From NCBI GenBank assembly GCA_045643145.1, contig JAZUKG010000054.1:1-22172 (forward strand): DNA of 22,172 nucleotides, given 5' to 3'. Below are positions 9,111 through 16,754 of the stretch, in pieces. The stretch is from SVFI01 sp045643145. GTDB lineage: Bacteria > Bacillota > Clostridia > Lachnospirales > Lachnospiraceae. Every line of letters begins with the position of its first letter. The first letter of the stretch is position 1. Position numbers and translations under genes: made by a program. Below the pieces are notes generated by a model. That model had not been told where the DNA came from. It ran no database searches and saw only the letters and a list, made by a program, of their open reading frames with translations.

Positions 9111-9119
9111 TCCCACTTT

Positions 9120-9143
9120 TATCTCAAAATTTATATTGAGATA
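9120..9143. repeat. Inverted repeat near the start of the LRR gene transcript
   Basis: TATCTCAA, an 8-nt centre and TTGAGATA form a perfect 8-bp inverted repeat just downstream of the expected transcription start (about 9149). It is a diverged copy of the perfect repeat at 9224-9246. It could act as an operator or as the first stem of the leader RNA. Confidence 0.55.
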
Positions 9144-9155
9144 ACTATTGATTTA

Positions 9156-9184
9156 ACTGTATCAACGGCAAAAAAATATGTCAA
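9156..9184 (-). promoter_or_regulatory. Promoter of the LRR protein-ligase operon
   Basis: Minus-strand TTGACA (9184-9179), a 17-bp spacer and TACAGT (9161-9156) make a good sigma-A promoter that drives the genes starting at 9061. The leader is about 85-90 nt. The -35 box is the 3' foot of the ileS terminator hairpin, and the terminator's T-run lies in the spacer, so terminator and promoter share the same bases. Confidence 0.72.
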
Positions 9185-9217
9185 GAAAATGCGTCATGTA
9201 ACACGCACTTTCCTGAC
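9170..9217 (-). terminator. Intrinsic terminator of ileS
   Basis: On the minus strand GTCAGGAAAGTGCGT (9217-9203), an 8-nt loop and ACGCATTTTCTTGAC (9194-9180) pair along 15 positions, two of them G-U in RNA. ATATTTTTTT follows. The hairpin lies about 120 nt beyond the ileS stop and separates ileS from the surface-protein operon. Confidence 0.78.
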
Positions 9218-9242
9218 ATTCTTTATCTCGATCTTGTATCGA
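9218..9242. repeat. 25-nt direct repeat, copy 1
   Basis: ATTCTTTATCTCGATCTTGT plus ATCGA is identical to 9297-9321, 79 bp away. In this copy the segment is part of a perfect hairpin, TATCTCGAT-CTTGT-ATCGAGATA (9224-9246, 9-bp stem). Two identical 25-mers in a 250-bp non-coding gap point to duplication of a functional or mobile unit. Confidence 0.85.
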
Positions 9243-9269
9243 GATAGCCCGTCGGCTTTGAGACATCGG

Positions 9270-9291
9270 AAGAATTGCATCTGCAATTCTT
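9270..9291. repeat. 10-bp inverted repeat next to direct-repeat copy 2
   Basis: AAGAATTGCA-TC-TGCAATTCTT is a perfect 10-bp inverted repeat with a 2-nt centre. It resembles the near-palindrome at 9089-9110 and lies 11 nt from the hairpin at 9303-9321, matching the arrangement in the LRR leader. Confidence 0.7.
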
Positions 9292-9296
9292 TCCTT

Positions 9297-9321
9297 ATTC
9301 TTTATCTCGATCTTGTATCGA
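9297..9321. repeat. 25-nt direct repeat, copy 2
   Basis: Identical to 9218-9242. Here only the inner 5 bp of the stem (TCGAT/ATCGA) are kept because the right arm runs into ATTTC, so this copy looks decayed. It begins only 14 nt beyond the ileS stop codon. Confidence 0.85.
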
Positions 9322-9335
9322 TTTCAAATATTAAT

Positions 9336-12300
9336 TTATACTCTTTCTACAGAGATGGTAACCTTTTCACCATTGACATTCCATTCCTTGGCATTTGCAT
9401 AAGTTGCATCGGTATCGAGGCTGTCTGCGAGTACTTTTTCTGAGATTGCATCTTTGTTCTTTGCTGCGATTGCTGCAATCTTTTCATTACCTGCAACGCC
9501 CACCTTGATATGATCCATCACTTCAAAGCCGGAATCTTTACGCATGGTCTGGATCTTGCTGATGATTTCTGCTGCAAAACCTTCTTCGATTAATTCATCG
9601 GTCAGGTTGCAGTCAAGCACTACGGTAAAGGTGTTGTCAGCTTCTGACATGTAACCTTCTTTCTGGCTCATTTCGATCAGGAGATCTTCTTTGCTTAATG
9701 AAACAGCTGTACCGGCTACATCAAATTCGAGATTTGCACCGCCATTTAACTGATCCATTGCTTCGTTTCCGTCAACGCTTTCCAGATAAGCCTTGATTCC
9801 GCCGAGCTGTTTACCATATTTAGGTCCTACTGTCTTGAGCTGTGGCTTGAAGTTGTAGGTTGTAAATTCTCTGACATCGTCTGTAAACTTCACGCTCTTT
9901 ACATTGAGCTCTTCTTCCATGATCTCCTTGAAGAAATCAGAAAGTTCATTTTCTGCTTTTACAAACATAGTTCCGATTGGCTGACGGTTCTTGATGTTTG
10001 CTGTATTTCTACAAGCACGTCCCATAACTACGATCTTGAGAACTGCTTCCATATCTTCTTCTAACTTCTTGTCAACAAAGGAAGCATCTGCAACAGGGAA
10101 GTCACAAAGGTGAACTGATTCAGGTGCATTTGCATCATTTGTGCAAACCAGGTTGCGATAGATATCTTCTGCCATGAATGGAATCATCGGAGCAGAAAGC
10201 TTAGCTACAGTTACGAGTGCTGTATACAGTGTCATATAAGCGTTGATCTTGTCCTGTTCCATTCCTTTTGCCCAGAAACGTTCACGGCTTCTTCTGACAT
10301 ACCAGTTACTCATTTCATCTACAAAATCATCCAAAGCACGAGCTGTTTCAGGAATTCTGTAGTTTTCAAGGTTTGTATCTACTTCTGTGATTAAGGTGTT
10401 GAGCTTGGAAAGAAGCCACTTATCCATAACCGGAAGTTTATCATATTCTAATTTATAGTTGTTTGCATCGAAGTTATCGATATTTGCATAAAGTACAAAG
10501 AATGCGTAGGTATTCCATAAAGTACCCATGAACTTACGCTGTCCTTCCTGAACAGCCTTTCCGTGGAATCTGTTTGGAAGCCATGGAGCTGAGTTGATGT
10601 AGAAGTACCAACGGATTGCATCTGCTCCGTATGTTTCCAATGCTTCAAACGGATCTACTGCGTTACCCTTTGACTTACTCATCTTCTGTCCGTTTTCATC
10701 CTGAACGTGACCTAATACGATAACATTTTCATATGGAGCCTTGTTAAATAACAGGGTTGATTCAGCCATAAGAGAATGGAACCATCCACGTGTCTGGTCT
10801 ACTGCTTCAGAGATAAACTGTGCAGGGAACTGAGATTCAAATAATTCTTTATTTTCAAATGGATAATGATGCTGTGCAAATGGCATAGCTCCTGAGTCAA
10901 ACCAGCAGTCGATTACTTCCGGTACACGTCTCATGGTCTTGCCACAATCCTTACAGGTAAAGGTAACTGCATCAATATATGGTCTGTGAAGTTCAACCTT
11001 GGCATCATCCGGATTTCCGCTTCTTTCAGCCAGTGCCTGACGGCCTCCGATGGATTCAAATTTTCCACAGCCTTCACATTCCCAGATATTAAGAGGAGTA
11101 CCCCAGTAACGGTTACGTGAGATAGCCCAGTCCTGGATATTTTCAAGCCAGTTTCCGAAACGTCCCTTACCGATAGATTCAGGAATCCAGTTAACTGTAT
11201 TGTTGTTGCGAATCAGGTCATCTCTGACTGCTGTTTCTTTGATATACCAAGATTCTCTAGCATAGTAGATCAGTGGAGTATCACATCTCCAGCAGTGTGG
11301 ATATTCATGCTCAAATTTAGGAGCATCAAAAAGTTTTCCTTCTTTATCAAGGTCAACTAATACATCCTTGTCAGCATCTTTTACAAACTTGCCGGCATAT
11401 GGTGTTTCTTCTGTCAGTTCACCCTTACCGTTTACGAACTGTACAAATGGGAGGTCGTAGTTACGTCCAACGTTCGCATCGTCTTCACCAAATGCAGGAG
11501 CGATATGAACGATACCGGTACCATCTGACATAGTAACGTAGCTGTCACAGGTTACAAAGAAGCCTTTCTTATTCTGCTTGTCAGCTACTTCCTTTGCACA
11601 TGCAAAGAGTGGTTCGTATTCTTTATATTCTAAATCCTTACCTGTATAGGTTTCCAGGATTTCAAAAGCTTTGTTTCCGTTTTCTTCATTTGCCAGTCTT
11701 GAGCTGAGTACGCTGTCAAGAAGTGCTTTTGCCATGTAGTAAACATATCCGTCAACTGCTTTTACTTTTACATATTCATCATCCGGGTTTACACAAAGAG
11801 CCACATTACTAGGAAGTGTCCAAGGTGTAGTTGTCCATGCGAGGAAGTATGCATCTTCACCGGTAACTTTGAAACGAACGATAGCAGAACGTTCTTTTAC
11901 AGTCTTGTAACCCTGTGAAACTTCTGCAGTTGATAAAGGAGTACCACAACGAGGGCAATATGGAACGATCTTGAAGCCCTTGTATAAAAGACCTTTGTTC
12001 CAGATTTCATTTAATGCCCACCATTCTGACTCGATGAAGTTGTCATCATAAGTTACATATGGATTATCCATGTCAGCCCAGAAACCAACGGTACCTGAGA
12101 AATCTTCCCACATTCCTTTGTATTTCCAAACACTTTCTTTACACTTGCCGATGAATGGTTCCATACCGTATTCTTCAATCTGTTCTTTTCCGTTCAGACC
12201 GAGAAGCTTTTCTACTTCAAGCTCTACCGGAAGACCGTGTGTGTCCCATCCTGCCTTACGAGGTACCATATAACCTTTCATGGTACGGTATCTTGGAATC

Positions 12301-12500
12301 ATATCTTTGATAACACGAGTTAATACGTGTCCGATATGTGGCTTTCCGTTTGCAGTTGGAGGTCCGTCATAGAAGGTATAGGTTGGTCCTTCTTTACGTG
12401 CATCCATACTCTTTTGGAAAATATCATTGTCGCGCCAGAATTTTTCTGTTTCTTTTTCACGTTCTACGAAGTTTAAGTTGGTTGATACTTTTTGATACAT
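9336..12500 (-). CDS. ileS: Isoleucyl-tRNA synthetase, long (type 2, eukaryote-like) form
   Basis: Charges tRNA-Ile with isoleucine in the cytoplasm. It has 1054 residues; the common bacterial type 1 enzyme has about 920-930. Class I signatures are intact: HIGH at residues 55-58 in GPPTANGKPHIGH and KMSKS at 606-610. The CP1 editing domain is marked by AWTTTPWTLPSN and GTGIVHIAPAFGEDDA. Several CxxC pairs (CPRCGT, CWRCDT, CEGCGK, CKDCGK) suggest bound zinc. WDTHGLPVE and GPPTANGKP rather than the type 1 forms place it in the type 2 group, which is often less sensitive to mupirocin. The C-terminal anticodon-binding part runs from about 680 to the end. AGGAGGGAAAATC precedes the ATG. A T-box leader controls it, and the transcript ends at 9170-9217. 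Function is certain; drug tolerance is inference. Confidence 0.97.
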   Translation of the reverse strand: MYQKVSTNLNFVEREKETEKFWRDNDIFQKSMDARKEGPTYTFYDGPPTANGKPHIGHVLTRVIKDMIPRYRTMKGYMVPRKAGWDTHGLPVELEVEKLLGLNGKEQIEEYGMEPFIGKCKESVWKYKGMWEDFSGTVGFWADMDNPYVTYDDNFIESEWWALNEIWNKGLLYKGFKIVPYCPRCGTPLSTAEVSQGYKTVKERSAIVRFKVTGEDAYFLAWTTTPWTLPSNVALCVNPDDEYVKVKAVDGYVYYMAKALLDSVLSSRLANEENGNKAFEILETYTGKDLEYKEYEPLFACAKEVADKQNKKGFFVTCDSYVTMSDGTGIVHIAPAFGEDDANVGRNYDLPFVQFVNGKGELTEETPYAGKFVKDADKDVLVDLDKEGKLFDAPKFEHEYPHCWRCDTPLIYYARESWYIKETAVRDDLIRNNNTVNWIPESIGKGRFGNWLENIQDWAISRNRYWGTPLNIWECEGCGKFESIGGRQALAERSGNPDDAKVELHRPYIDAVTFTCKDCGKTMRRVPEVIDCWFDSGAMPFAQHHYPFENKELFESQFPAQFISEAVDQTRGWFHSLMAESTLLFNKAPYENVIVLGHVQDENGQKMSKSKGNAVDPFEALETYGADAIRWYFYINSAPWLPNRFHGKAVQEGQRKFMGTLWNTYAFFVLYANIDNFDANNYKLEYDKLPVMDKWLLSKLNTLITEVDTNLENYRIPETARALDDFVDEMSNWYVRRSRERFWAKGMEQDKINAYMTLYTALVTVAKLSAPMIPFMAEDIYRNLVCTNDANAPESVHLCDFPVADASFVDKKLEEDMEAVLKIVVMGRACRNTANIKNRQPIGTMFVKAENELSDFFKEIMEEELNVKSVKFTDDVREFTTYNFKPQLKTVGPKYGKQLGGIKAYLESVDGNEAMDQLNGGANLEFDVAGTAVSLSKEDLLIEMSQKEGYMSEADNTFTVVLDCNLTDELIEEGFAAEIISKIQTMRKDSGFEVMDHIKVGVAGNEKIAAIAAKNKDAISEKVLADSLDTDATYANAKEWNVNGEKVTISVERV

Positions 12501-12556
12501 GATTTTCCCTCCTAAATAATATTTGTAAATGTTTGTTTTCCGTCCTTGCTACAGAA

Positions 12557-12587
12557 TAAGAAAGCCCGTCCTGTAATAGGACGGGCT
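12557..12587 (-). terminator. T-box-controlled terminator in the ileS leader
   Basis: AGCCCGTCCT, a 5-nt loop and AGGACGGGCT form a perfect 10-bp GC-rich stem, followed on the minus strand by TTTCTT. It sits directly after the T-box sequence and before the ileS ribosome site, as expected for the off state of the switch. Confidence 0.93.
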
Positions 12588-12822
12588 AAAATGCTCGATA
12601 AACCACCTGTTACGTCATACTCTGAGAAGTCTCATTTATATGATCTGCCTTAACGCTGCAGCTACGTCAGAGTTTACTCGCACATGGCTTTCAATCTGCA
12701 ACTGGGAAGTGATATTCTGCTATGTTCTACTTGCATCGGGCTTTCACCATCTCCGACTCGCTTTGCCGTTCAAAAATAGCTTACTGTCTTCGTCATAGTC
12801 TTTTATAGGCTATTAAATTGCT
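12560..12822 (-). ncRNA. T-box riboswitch (tRNA-Ile sensing) of ileS
   Basis: The minus-strand leader has the full T-box plan. Stem I holds AGCGAGTCGG...GATGGTGAAAGCCCGA and the specifier region GAATATCACTTCC, where the codon ATC (12713-12711) reads as isoleucine. The T-box itself, AACAGGTGGTTTATCGAGC, contains UGGU (12605-12602), which can pair with the ACCA end of uncharged tRNA-Ile. A strong terminator follows at 12563-12587. Uncharged tRNA-Ile should stabilise the antiterminator and allow ileS to be read. This leader fills most of the 447-bp gap between ileS and the transporter gene. Confidence 0.95.
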
Positions 12823-12828
12823 TTTTTT

Positions 12829-12858
12829 AGTATAGAATAGGAAGAACTGCCTTGTCAA
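12829..12858 (-). promoter_or_regulatory. Promoter of the T-box leader and ileS
   Basis: TTGACA (12858-12853), an 18-bp spacer and TATACT (12834-12829) precede the leader on the minus strand. Transcription should start near 12822, giving a leader of about 320 nt. It lies back to back with the promoter region of the transporter gene. Confidence 0.8.
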
Positions 12859-12902
12859 GCACCCAAATCACAAAAAATAAATAGCCATTTAATTCGTGCA
12901 AT

Positions 12903-12910
12903 GCTATACT
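12903..12910 (+). promoter_or_regulatory. Extended -10 promoter of the MFS gene
   Basis: TGCTATACT (ending at 12910) fits an extended -10 element; the -35 region about 17 bp upstream (TAGCCA) is poor. It lies 38 bp before the start codon, giving a short leader with the ribosome site GGGAACGG. Confidence 0.55.
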
Positions 12911-12947
12911 AATAGAAGAAATTTTTACAAAAAAGGGAACGGAACAA

Positions 12948-14189
12948 ATGAATTCTACAAAAAAATTAACCAAACAGGAACTTAGCTGGATTTTATATGA
13001 TGTCGCTAATTCCGCATTTATTATGATTTTGACAGCAACGATTCCAATCTATTTCAGATCTTTGGCTGAGGATGCCGGAATCCGAGCAGAATATGCTACC
13101 GGTATCTGGGGCACGAGCACTTCTATTTCCATATTGATACTGGCTGTGCTTTCACCTCTTTTAGGTGCTTTCGCAGATTATAAGGATATGAAGAAACGTA
13201 TCTTTGGTATCTTTTTAGCAGTCGGAATTTGCGGAGCTATCGGATTTACCTTTGCTCCGAACTGGATTGGTTTTTTGGTATTTTTCATCATTTCCAGAAT
13301 CGGATACAGTGCCTGCAACATCTTTTATGATGCTATGCTGGTGGATGTTACTACGGATGAAAGAATGGACCGTATTTCTTCTTATGGATATGCCTTTGGT
13401 TACATCGGAAGCTGTATTCCGTTTGTCATCGGTATTGTATTAATCCTGACCAAGCCATTCGGTTTATCAACTGTTGTAGCGACTCAGATTTCTTTCATTA
13501 TTACGATTCTTTGGTGGATTTTATTAACCTTCCCTCTGTTAAAGAATGTAAAACAGACTCATTACTTAAAACCGAGAAAAAATTATGCAAAGCATACTTT
13601 CAGACGTTTATATGTTACCTTTTGTAAATTAAAAAGAGACAAAGCGCTCCTTTACTATATCATCGGATACTTCTTTTATATCGATGGTGTATATACTATC
13701 ATCTCCATGGCAACCAGCTACGGCGGTGAGGTCGGTATCGATTCTACCCAGATGATTTTAGCACTCCTGTTAACACAGATTGTAGCCTTCCCTTGTGCGA
13801 TTTACAGCTCGAGACTGGCTGAAAAATTTGGTACTTTACTGATTATCAAGGTATACATTTTTATTTACTGTGCGATTTGTATTTACGGATTCTTCCTGGA
13901 CAGTGCAACAGACTTCTGGATTTTAGCTGTAGCAGTCGGAATGTGCCAGGGCGGTATTCAGGCTTTATCCCGTTCATATTTCGGCAGACTGATTCCTAAA
14001 AAGGAAGCCACCGAGTACTTCGGATTCTTTGATATTTTCGGAAAATTTGCAGACTTTTTCGGACCGCTTCTTTTGTCCCTCTGCGCAGTTATTTTCCACT
14101 CTTCCAGCTACGGCGTTCTTTCTCTGGTCGTACTGTTTATCATCGGATTTTTCTTCCTGTTAAAATCTGAAAAACTGTTAAAGAAATAA
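12948..14189 (+). CDS. MFS transporter of the UMF1 / Atg22-like family
   Basis: A 413-residue, twelve-segment membrane transporter of the major facilitator superfamily. The N-terminus KKLTKQELSWILYDVANSAF is the hallmark of the UMF1 group (related to yeast vacuolar effluxer Atg22), as is LSPLLGAFADYKDMKKRI in the loop after segment 2, where GAFADYKDMKKR corresponds to MFS motif A. QGGIQALSRSYFGRLIP in the second half is also typical of the group. Yeast Atg22 exports amino acids from the vacuole; the substrate of bacterial members is generally unknown, so none is assigned. It is transcribed away from ileS, has no close partner downstream on the same promoter (107-bp gap and a new promoter for pncB), and appears to be monocistronic. 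Confidence 0.9.
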   Translation: MNSTKKLTKQELSWILYDVANSAFIMILTATIPIYFRSLAEDAGIRAEYATGIWGTSTSISILILAVLSPLLGAFADYKDMKKRIFGIFLAVGICGAIGFTFAPNWIGFLVFFIISRIGYSACNIFYDAMLVDVTTDERMDRISSYGYAFGYIGSCIPFVIGIVLILTKPFGLSTVVATQISFIITILWWILLTFPLLKNVKQTHYLKPRKNYAKHTFRRLYVTFCKLKRDKALLYYIIGYFFYIDGVYTIISMATSYGGEVGIDSTQMILALLLTQIVAFPCAIYSSRLAEKFGTLLIIKVYIFIYCAICIYGFFLDSATDFWILAVAVGMCQGGIQALSRSYFGRLIPKKEATEYFGFFDIFGKFADFFGPLLLSLCAVIFHSSSYGVLSLVVLFIIGFFFLLKSEKLLKK

Positions 14190-14229
14190 GGAAAAATCCC
14201 ACTGTCTTGTCACCTGTATTGTCAGATGC

Positions 14230-14258
14230 TTGACAGCAGAAAATAAAAGGCATACACT
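14230..14258 (+). promoter_or_regulatory. Promoter of pncB-DegV
   Basis: TTGACA (14230-14235), a 17-bp spacer and TACACT (14253-14258) form a good sigma-A promoter 38 bp before the pncB start. The upstream TTGTCA...TTGACA gives a short imperfect symmetry around the -35 box that could bind a regulator. Confidence 0.75.
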
Positions 14259-14296
14259 CAAGAAAAACATTCATTCATAAATATGGAGGAAACTTT

Positions 14297-15751
14297 ATGG
14301 ACAGACAAAATCTGACTTTACTGACTGACCTTTATGAATTAACTATGATGCAGGGTTATTTCAAAAATAAAGACCAGAATGAAACCGTTATTTTCGATGC
14401 ATTTTTCCGCAACAATCCAATGGAAGGCGGATATTCTATCATGGCCGGTGTAGAACAGGTCATCCAGTATGTAAAAGAACTTAGATTTGAAAAAGAAGAT
14501 ATTGATTACTTGGCTAGTCTCGGAATCTTTGAACAGGACTTTTTAGACTACTTAAGTGATTTTAAATTTACCGGTGACATTTATGCGATTCCGGAAGGAA
14601 GCATTATGTTTCCCAGAGAGCCTATGGTAAAAGTAATCGCTCCTATCATGCAGGCTCAGCTCGTAGAAACAGCGATTTTGAATATCGTAAATCATCAGAG
14701 CTTGATTGCTACCAAGACCAGCCGTGTCTGCTTTGCAGCCAGAGGAGACGGAATCATGGAATTCGGTCTTCGTAGAGCGCAGGGACCGGATGCAGGTACC
14801 TATGGTGCCAGAGCTGCCATGATCGGCGGATGTATCGGAACCTCAAATGTACTTGCAGGACAGCTTTTTGATGTTCCTGTTAAGGGTACACATGCTCACA
14901 GCTGGATTATGAGCTTCCCGGATGAATATACTGCATTCAAGACCTATGCAAATCTTTATCCAAATGCTTGTATTCTTTTGGTAGATACTTATGATACATT
15001 AAAATCCGGTGTTCCAAATGCCATCAAGGTATTTAAGGAAATGAAAGAAGCCGGTATCGAATCAAAAATGTACGGAATCCGTCTTGACAGTGGTGACCTT
15101 GCTTACCTTTCTAAAAAAGCTCGTAAGATGCTGGATGAAGCAGGTTTCCCGGATGCTATTATCTCTGCTTCCAATGATCTGGACGAATACTTAATTGATT
15201 CCTTAAAGGTACAGGGTGCTACAATTACCTCATGGGGTGTTGGTACTCACCTGATTACCAGTAAAAACTGTCCGTCCTTTGGTGGTGTTTATAAGCTTGC
15301 TGCCGTTATGGATAAAAACGGAAACTTTATTCCAAAGATTAAATTATCCGAAAATACAGAAAAAGTAACAAACCCGGGTAACAAAAAGATTATCCGTGTA
15401 TATGAAAAAGAAACCGGAAAAATCAAAGCAGATCTGATTTGTCTGGTTGACGAAACCTACAGTGAAGACGAACCGCTTCTTCTCTTTGATCCTTCAGAAC
15501 CATGGAAAAAGACAAAGTTAGCTCCGGGTACCTTTACATTAAGAGAACTTATGGTACCGCTTTTCATCGGAGGAGAATGTGTATATGAATCTCCAAAGGT
15601 TATGGATATCAGAGCATACTGCCAAAAGGAACTCGAAACATTGTGGCCTGAAACCAGACGTTTGGTAAATCCTCATAAGGTTTATGTCGATTTATCACCA
15701 AAGCTTTATGATATCAAGATTGCTCTCCTAGATCAGATGAGTGAGAAATAG
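14297..15751 (+). CDS. pncB: Nicotinate phosphoribosyltransferase
   Basis: Converts nicotinate and PRPP, with ATP hydrolysis, to nicotinate mononucleotide, the entry step of the NAD salvage (Preiss-Handler) pathway in the cytoplasm. It has 484 residues. The N-terminus LTLLTDLYELTMMQGY is diagnostic. GLRRAQGPDAG lies mid-protein, and KGTHAHSWIMSF holds the histidine pair His199/His201, one of which (probably His201) corresponds to the phosphorylated histidine of the family. The phosphoribosyl-binding part follows (YGIRLDSGDL, ISASNDLDE, WGVGTHL). A TATGGAGGAAACTTT ribosome site supports the start. The DegV gene follows after 21 bp and is probably cotranscribed. Confidence 0.96.
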   Translation: MDRQNLTLLTDLYELTMMQGYFKNKDQNETVIFDAFFRNNPMEGGYSIMAGVEQVIQYVKELRFEKEDIDYLASLGIFEQDFLDYLSDFKFTGDIYAIPEGSIMFPREPMVKVIAPIMQAQLVETAILNIVNHQSLIATKTSRVCFAARGDGIMEFGLRRAQGPDAGTYGARAAMIGGCIGTSNVLAGQLFDVPVKGTHAHSWIMSFPDEYTAFKTYANLYPNACILLVDTYDTLKSGVPNAIKVFKEMKEAGIESKMYGIRLDSGDLAYLSKKARKMLDEAGFPDAIISASNDLDEYLIDSLKVQGATITSWGVGTHLITSKNCPSFGGVYKLAAVMDKNGNFIPKIKLSENTEKVTNPGNKKIIRVYEKETGKIKADLICLVDETYSEDEPLLLFDPSEPWKKTKLAPGTFTLRELMVPLFIGGECVYESPKVMDIRAYCQKELETLWPETRRLVNPHKVYVDLSPKLYDIKIALLDQMSEK

Positions 15752-15772
15752 AATTTTAAAGGAGAATCCTCT

Positions 15773-16660
15773 ATGCTGCGTATTGTAACCGATTCTGCAA
15801 CCGATTTGCCCAAGGAATATATTGCCGCACATAATCTTCATGTCATTCCTACTCCGGTAGTCATTGACGATGTCGATTATCTGGACGGTGAAACCATTCA
15901 GACAGATGATTTTTATGATATTTTGGATGATATGAGTCGAACCATTCGTACTTATCATATCAATCCTGAAATGTTTGAAAAGGCATTCAGACCATATGCC
16001 GAAAATGGGGATACGATTGTTTATCTTTGCTTTTCTACCGGTATTGCTGGAACCTTTAATGCAGCAACCATTGCCAAAAACAATATTTTAGAGGATTATC
16101 CGGATTTTGATTTATCTATTATCGATTGCAAGAGTGCTTCCATCGGATTTGGTCTGATTGTTATGAAGCTGGTAACCATGCTGGAAAAAGGAGCTACTAA
16201 AGAACAACTCCTGGCTGCAGCCGATTACTTTGTAGATCATATCCATATCATCTTTACTGTACGAACATTAAGCTATCTGATTAAGGGCGGACGTGTTTCC
16301 AAAGTTTCAGGAGCCATTGGTGAAACGCTGGATATCAAACCGATTATCATCGTTGATAAAGAAGGAAAATTATCCGTTATTCAAAAGGTACGCGGACAAA
16401 AAAAGGCTTTCAAAACAATTGCTGAAATGGTAAAAGCAGAAGCATATGATGTACCAAATCAGGAAATTGCTTTTTGTCATGGACAGGATAAAGAAGCATT
16501 GGAAAATGCAAAGGCGATTTTAGAAAAGACCTGTGGTCAGGCAAAGACTTATGTTGAAGCAACTGTCGGATGTGCCATTGGTGCTCATACCGGAAGAGGT
16601 ATTGTAGGTATTTGCTTCTTTGATAAGGATGAAGGACCGTACAAAGCGTTCTTTGAATAA
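15773..16660 (+). CDS. DegV-family fatty-acid-binding protein (FakB-like)
   Basis: A 295-residue DegV-family protein. Family members bind one fatty-acid chain; FakB-type members present it to the kinase FakA for phosphorylation and entry into phospholipids. The N-terminus RIVTDSATDLPKEY is the usual DegV opening. FSTGIAGTFNAA contains the Ser/Thr loop expected to hold the carboxylate, and LIKGGRVSKVSGAIGETL is the conserved central motif. GCAIGAHTGRGIVGICFF closes the fold with the conserved H-T-G. The length is normal. The ribosome site AAAGGAGAATCC precedes the ATG. It is encoded 21 bp after pncB, with a strong terminator following. No FakA gene is in this window, so the kinase link is inference. 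Confidence 0.93.
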   Translation: MLRIVTDSATDLPKEYIAAHNLHVIPTPVVIDDVDYLDGETIQTDDFYDILDDMSRTIRTYHINPEMFEKAFRPYAENGDTIVYLCFSTGIAGTFNAATIAKNNILEDYPDFDLSIIDCKSASIGFGLIVMKLVTMLEKGATKEQLLAAADYFVDHIHIIFTVRTLSYLIKGGRVSKVSGAIGETLDIKPIIIVDKEGKLSVIQKVRGQKKAFKTIAEMVKAEAYDVPNQEIAFCHGQDKEALENAKAILEKTCGQAKTYVEATVGCAIGAHTGRGIVGICFFDKDEGPYKAFFE

Positions 16661-16679
16661 AATATAATTCATATATTAA

Positions 16680-16730
16680 AAAGGACCGGTATGATACAGG
16701 GTGCCCTGTATCATACCGGTCCTTTATTTT
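16680..16730. terminator. Bidirectional terminator with a perfect 22-bp palindrome
   Basis: AAAGGACCGGTATGATACAG plus GG (16680-16701) is mirrored exactly by 16704-16725 around a 2-nt centre. On the plus strand CTTTATTTTATTT follows; on the minus strand the stem ends in TTT followed by AATATATG. It separates the convergent pncB-DegV unit and the zinc-ribbon gene. Confidence 0.9.
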
Positions 16731-16754
16731 ATTTATTGAAAATATAATTATATT

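Noticed and set aside
9218..9321. Possible CRISPR-like array
   Set aside because: There are only two identical 25-mers, with imperfect palindromy, no regular spacers and no cas gene nearby; hairpin modules explain them.
8961..9443. 160-codon open frame on the plus strand over the intergenic gap
   Set aside because: It runs antisense to the LRR signal-peptide region and the ileS end, crosses the terminator and promoter, has no ribosome site and no recognisable protein character.
15728..15958. Minus-strand frame over the pncB-DegV junction
   Set aside because: It is antisense to two well-supported genes and lacks a ribosome site and protein-like composition.
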